The position numbers and the translations under genes were made by a program. A stretch of 32,307 nt of DNA, from NCBI GenBank assembly GCA_944388405.1, contig CALXIQ010000031.1, positions 1-32,307 on the forward strand. The letters run 5' to 3'. The notes under the pieces were generated by a model that had not been told where the DNA came from, did not search any database, and worked only from the letters and a program-made list of their open reading frames with translations. The first letter of the stretch is position 1, and each line of letters starts with the position of its first letter. Shown here one piece after another: positions 30,352 to 32,307 of this stretch. This DNA is from an uncultured Ruminococcus sp. GTDB lineage: Bacteria > Bacillota > Clostridia > Oscillospirales > Ruminococcaceae.

Positions 30352-32307
30352 TTAAAACTCACAGCTGATTTCGACGCAGCTTGCACCCGTAAGCTGACAG
30401 CTAAGCTTATCGGGCTGAGAAAATCCCCCATAGAGTGTAAAGCCTGTTCCATCTTTAAGGCGTTTTCCGTTGTTGTCCACCACAGTAAAGCTGTCCTCGG
30501 GGATTTCGAGGGTGACTTCCCTTTTCTCCCCCGGCTTTAAATTCAACCGCTTGAAGCCGCAAAGCGAATAGTTGGGCACGGCAAACTGGCTGCCATGGAT
30601 TTTTATATAAAGCTGCAAAACCTCGTCGGTATCTCTGCCGCCGTTGTTTGAAACGGTACATACCGCCTTACCATCCGAAAAAGACAGGTTCTCGACCCTA
30701 CATTCGGAATAAGTCAGACCGTATCCGAATGGATAAAGAATATTGTCCTGAGTATAGCGGTAGGTTCTGCCCTGCATTGAATAGTCCTCAAAGTCAGGCA
30801 GCTTTTCAGCCGATTTGTAAAACGTTACCGGCAGCTTACCCGACGGCGATACGTTGCCAAAAACAATGTCCGCTAATGCTCTACCGCCCATTGCTCCCGG
30901 GTACCAAGCATCAATCAGCGCATTCATCTTATCCGTGCCCACATTTACCGAGCTGCCTGCCGCAAGCACTATTATTGTGGGTTTTCCCACTTCAAGCACC
31001 CGATTAATCAACATCTGCTGAGACTTTGGCAGGTTAAGGTCGCTCTTGTCCCCAGAAGCGTAGGAGTTTCCAGTATCGCCCTCTTCGCCCTCCAGTGTGG
31101 CGTCAAGACCAACGCAGAGGATAACAACATCCGAATTTTCCGCAACCTCTTCGGCCTCTGACAATCTGTCGCAGGGAAGGGCAAGACTTTCGCAATTGTC
31201 TTTATAAAGATGACAGCCATCGGAATAATAAATTCTGCCGTCAAACTGCTCTCGTATACCCTCCAAAAAGGTAACGCAGCGCGACGAAGTTCCGCAGTAG
31301 TTTCCATAAAGCACTGCCCTACTGTCGGCGTTGGGACCTATTACTCCTATTTTTTTGATTTTACTCTTGTCAAGAGGGAGAATACCGTCGTTTTTCAGCA
31401 AAACCATGGACTTTTGAGCCAGTTCCAGCGCCACGTTGTTGTGCTCGTCGCAGTCTATCACATCAAAGGGAATATCATCATATTCCGTTTGCACTCCCAT
31501 TCCAAGCTTAAGGCGTGTTTCCATCGCTTTAACCGCCGAACGGTCTATGTATTTTTCCTCAAGCAGTCCGTCTGTTACCGCTTTCATGGCATGAATGTAG
31601 GTGTTTCCGCAGTTTATGTCGCAGCCTGATTTTATCGCCAGAGCCGCCGATTCCTCGGCTGTGGAGGTTACCATATGGCGTGTGTGGAAATCTCTTATCG
31701 CCCAGCAGTCGGAAACAAAATATCCGTCGAAGTTCCACTCGTTATACAGAATATCCATTAGCTGCGAGGAAGCGCAGGCAGGCTCGCCGTTTACACGGTT
31801 GTATGCGCCCATTACTCCCTCCACTCCGGCTTCAACCAGCTTTTCAAAGGCGTAAAGGTAGGTTTCCCTTAAATCCTTTTGACTTACCTCTGCGTTAAAC
31901 TCATGGCGAACCGCCTCGGGGCCGCTGTGGACCGCAAAATGCTTTGCGCAGGCGGCGGTTTTAAGATACTCGCCCTCTCCCTGCAAGCCCTTGACAAACG
32001 CCGTTCCAAGGGACGCCGTAAGAAACGGGTCCTCGCCATAGGTTTCGTGTCCTCTGCCCCACCGGGGGTCGCGGAAAATGTTGACATTTGGACTCCAAAG
32101 GGTAAGTCCCTTGTATATATCGTTGTCACCGCGCTTGTGGGCGTAGTTGTATTTTGCCCTTGCTTCAGTGGAGATAACGTCCGCCGCCTTAAAAATCAGC
32201 TGCTCATCAAAAGCCGCAGCCATTGCGATAGCCTGAGGGAAAACGGTAGCAGTTCCCGCTCTGGCAACGCCGTGAAGACCTTCGTTCCACCAGTTGTAGG
32301 AATCTAT
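30352..32307 (-). CDS. GH3 beta-xylosidase/beta-glucosidase, N-terminus outside the window
   Basis: Exo-acting glycoside hydrolase for xylo- or gluco-oligosaccharides. The 651 visible residues run open to the edge: the coding frame continues upstream of the internal Met at 32223 as YNWWNEGLHGVARAG, so the start lies beyond 32307. Motifs in order: ATVFPQAIAMAAAFD, FRDPRWGRGHETYGEDPFL, KHFAVHSGPE, GVMGAYNRVNGEPACAS, and the nucleophile Asp in FVSDCWAI (codon 31708-31710). A GH3 C-terminal (alpha/beta)6 domain and a fibronectin type III-like domain follow. NEGLHGVARAG with SDC fits the xylosidase branch best. No signal peptide can be judged, so it may be intracellular. It ends at a shared terminator. 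Confidence 0.92.
   Translation of the reverse strand: MDSYNWWNEGLHGVARAGTATVFPQAIAMAAAFDEQLIFKAADVISTEARAKYNYAHKRGDNDIYKGLTLWSPNVNIFRDPRWGRGHETYGEDPFLTASLGTAFVKGLQGEGEYLKTAACAKHFAVHSGPEAVRHEFNAEVSQKDLRETYLYAFEKLVEAGVEGVMGAYNRVNGEPACASSQLMDILYNEWNFDGYFVSDCWAIRDFHTRHMVTSTAEESAALAIKSGCDINCGNTYIHAMKAVTDGLLEEKYIDRSAVKAMETRLKLGMGVQTEYDDIPFDVIDCDEHNNVALELAQKSMVLLKNDGILPLDKSKIKKIGVIGPNADSRAVLYGNYCGTSSRCVTFLEGIREQFDGRIYYSDGCHLYKDNCESLALPCDRLSEAEEVAENSDVVILCVGLDATLEGEEGDTGNSYASGDKSDLNLPKSQQMLINRVLEVGKPTIIVLAAGSSVNVGTDKMNALIDAWYPGAMGGRALADIVFGNVSPSGKLPVTFYKSAEKLPDFEDYSMQGRTYRYTQDNILYPFGYGLTYSECRVENLSFSDGKAVCTVSNNGGRDTDEVLQLYIKIHGSQFAVPNYSLCGFKRLNLKPGEKREVTLEIPEDSFTVVDNNGKRLKDGTGFTLYGGFSQPDKLSCQLTGASCVEISCEF

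Noticed and set aside
1..32307. CRISPR arrays, rRNA, tRNA or prophage
   Set aside because: No regularly spaced direct repeats, no rRNA-like stretches, no tRNA cloverleaf seen in the gaps, and no phage structural genes.

Overview
The window looks like a chromosomal segment of an anaerobic, probably gut- or rumen-type Firmicute close to Ruminococcus (Oscillospirales). The supports are protein-level: a GlgB/GlgC/GlgD/GlgA glycogen set including the clostridial GlgD subunit, spoIIE, Gram-positive RBSs (AGGAGG/AAAGGAG), near-consensus sigma-A promoters with 17-bp spacers, a GH3 hemicellulosidase, and a purine pathway whose last two steps are done by separate proteins. No rRNA, tRNA, CRISPR array or prophage was seen. 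The left edge clips the start of an insertion-sequence transposase.

Layout. 1-90: 5' tip of a transposase (minus) with an RBS-containing inverted repeat. 200-560: unknown 119-aa protein. 650-1850: leuB (minus). 1870-3760: membrane-anchored L,D-transpeptidase (minus). 4000-7210: large FtsX/MacB-type ABC transporter with a tandem-duplicated extracytoplasmic segment, then a 35-aa membrane microprotein and tandem terminators. 7290-9530: padR, DUF1700/HAAS, DUF4097 and PspC genes under a consensus promoter that is itself a palindrome; this resembles a self-regulated envelope-sensing module. 9610-10920: FAD oxidoreductase with a C-terminal Rieske domain. 10990-17050 (minus): glycogen operon glgB-glgC-glgD-glgA. 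17140-20520 (minus): spoIIE, then rsmA with its own promoter. 20580-20883: small unknown protein. 20939-21226: promoter, structured RNA and terminator, a candidate 6S RNA or pur leader.

21314-30266 (plus) is the purine cluster purE-purC-purF-purM-purN, a PurO-type IMP cyclohydrolase, a stand-alone AICAR transformylase, a lipoprotein of unknown role and purD. Together these cover PRPP to PRA (PurF), GAR (PurD), FGAR (PurN), AIR (PurM), N5-CAIR to CAIR (PurE), SAICAR (PurC), FAICAR and IMP. purL, purK and purB are not in the window. The right edge holds most of a GH3 beta-xylosidase/beta-glucosidase (minus) that runs out of the window.

Most of the window is ordinary housekeeping DNA. The parts most worth a second look are the RNA ahead of purE, the split purH functions with an embedded lipoprotein, the lysine-rich tail on GlgB, the RBS-sequestering repeat at the transposase end, the self-palindromic padR promoter, and the 35-aa microprotein. 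All functional statements rest on reading motifs by eye; no database search was possible.
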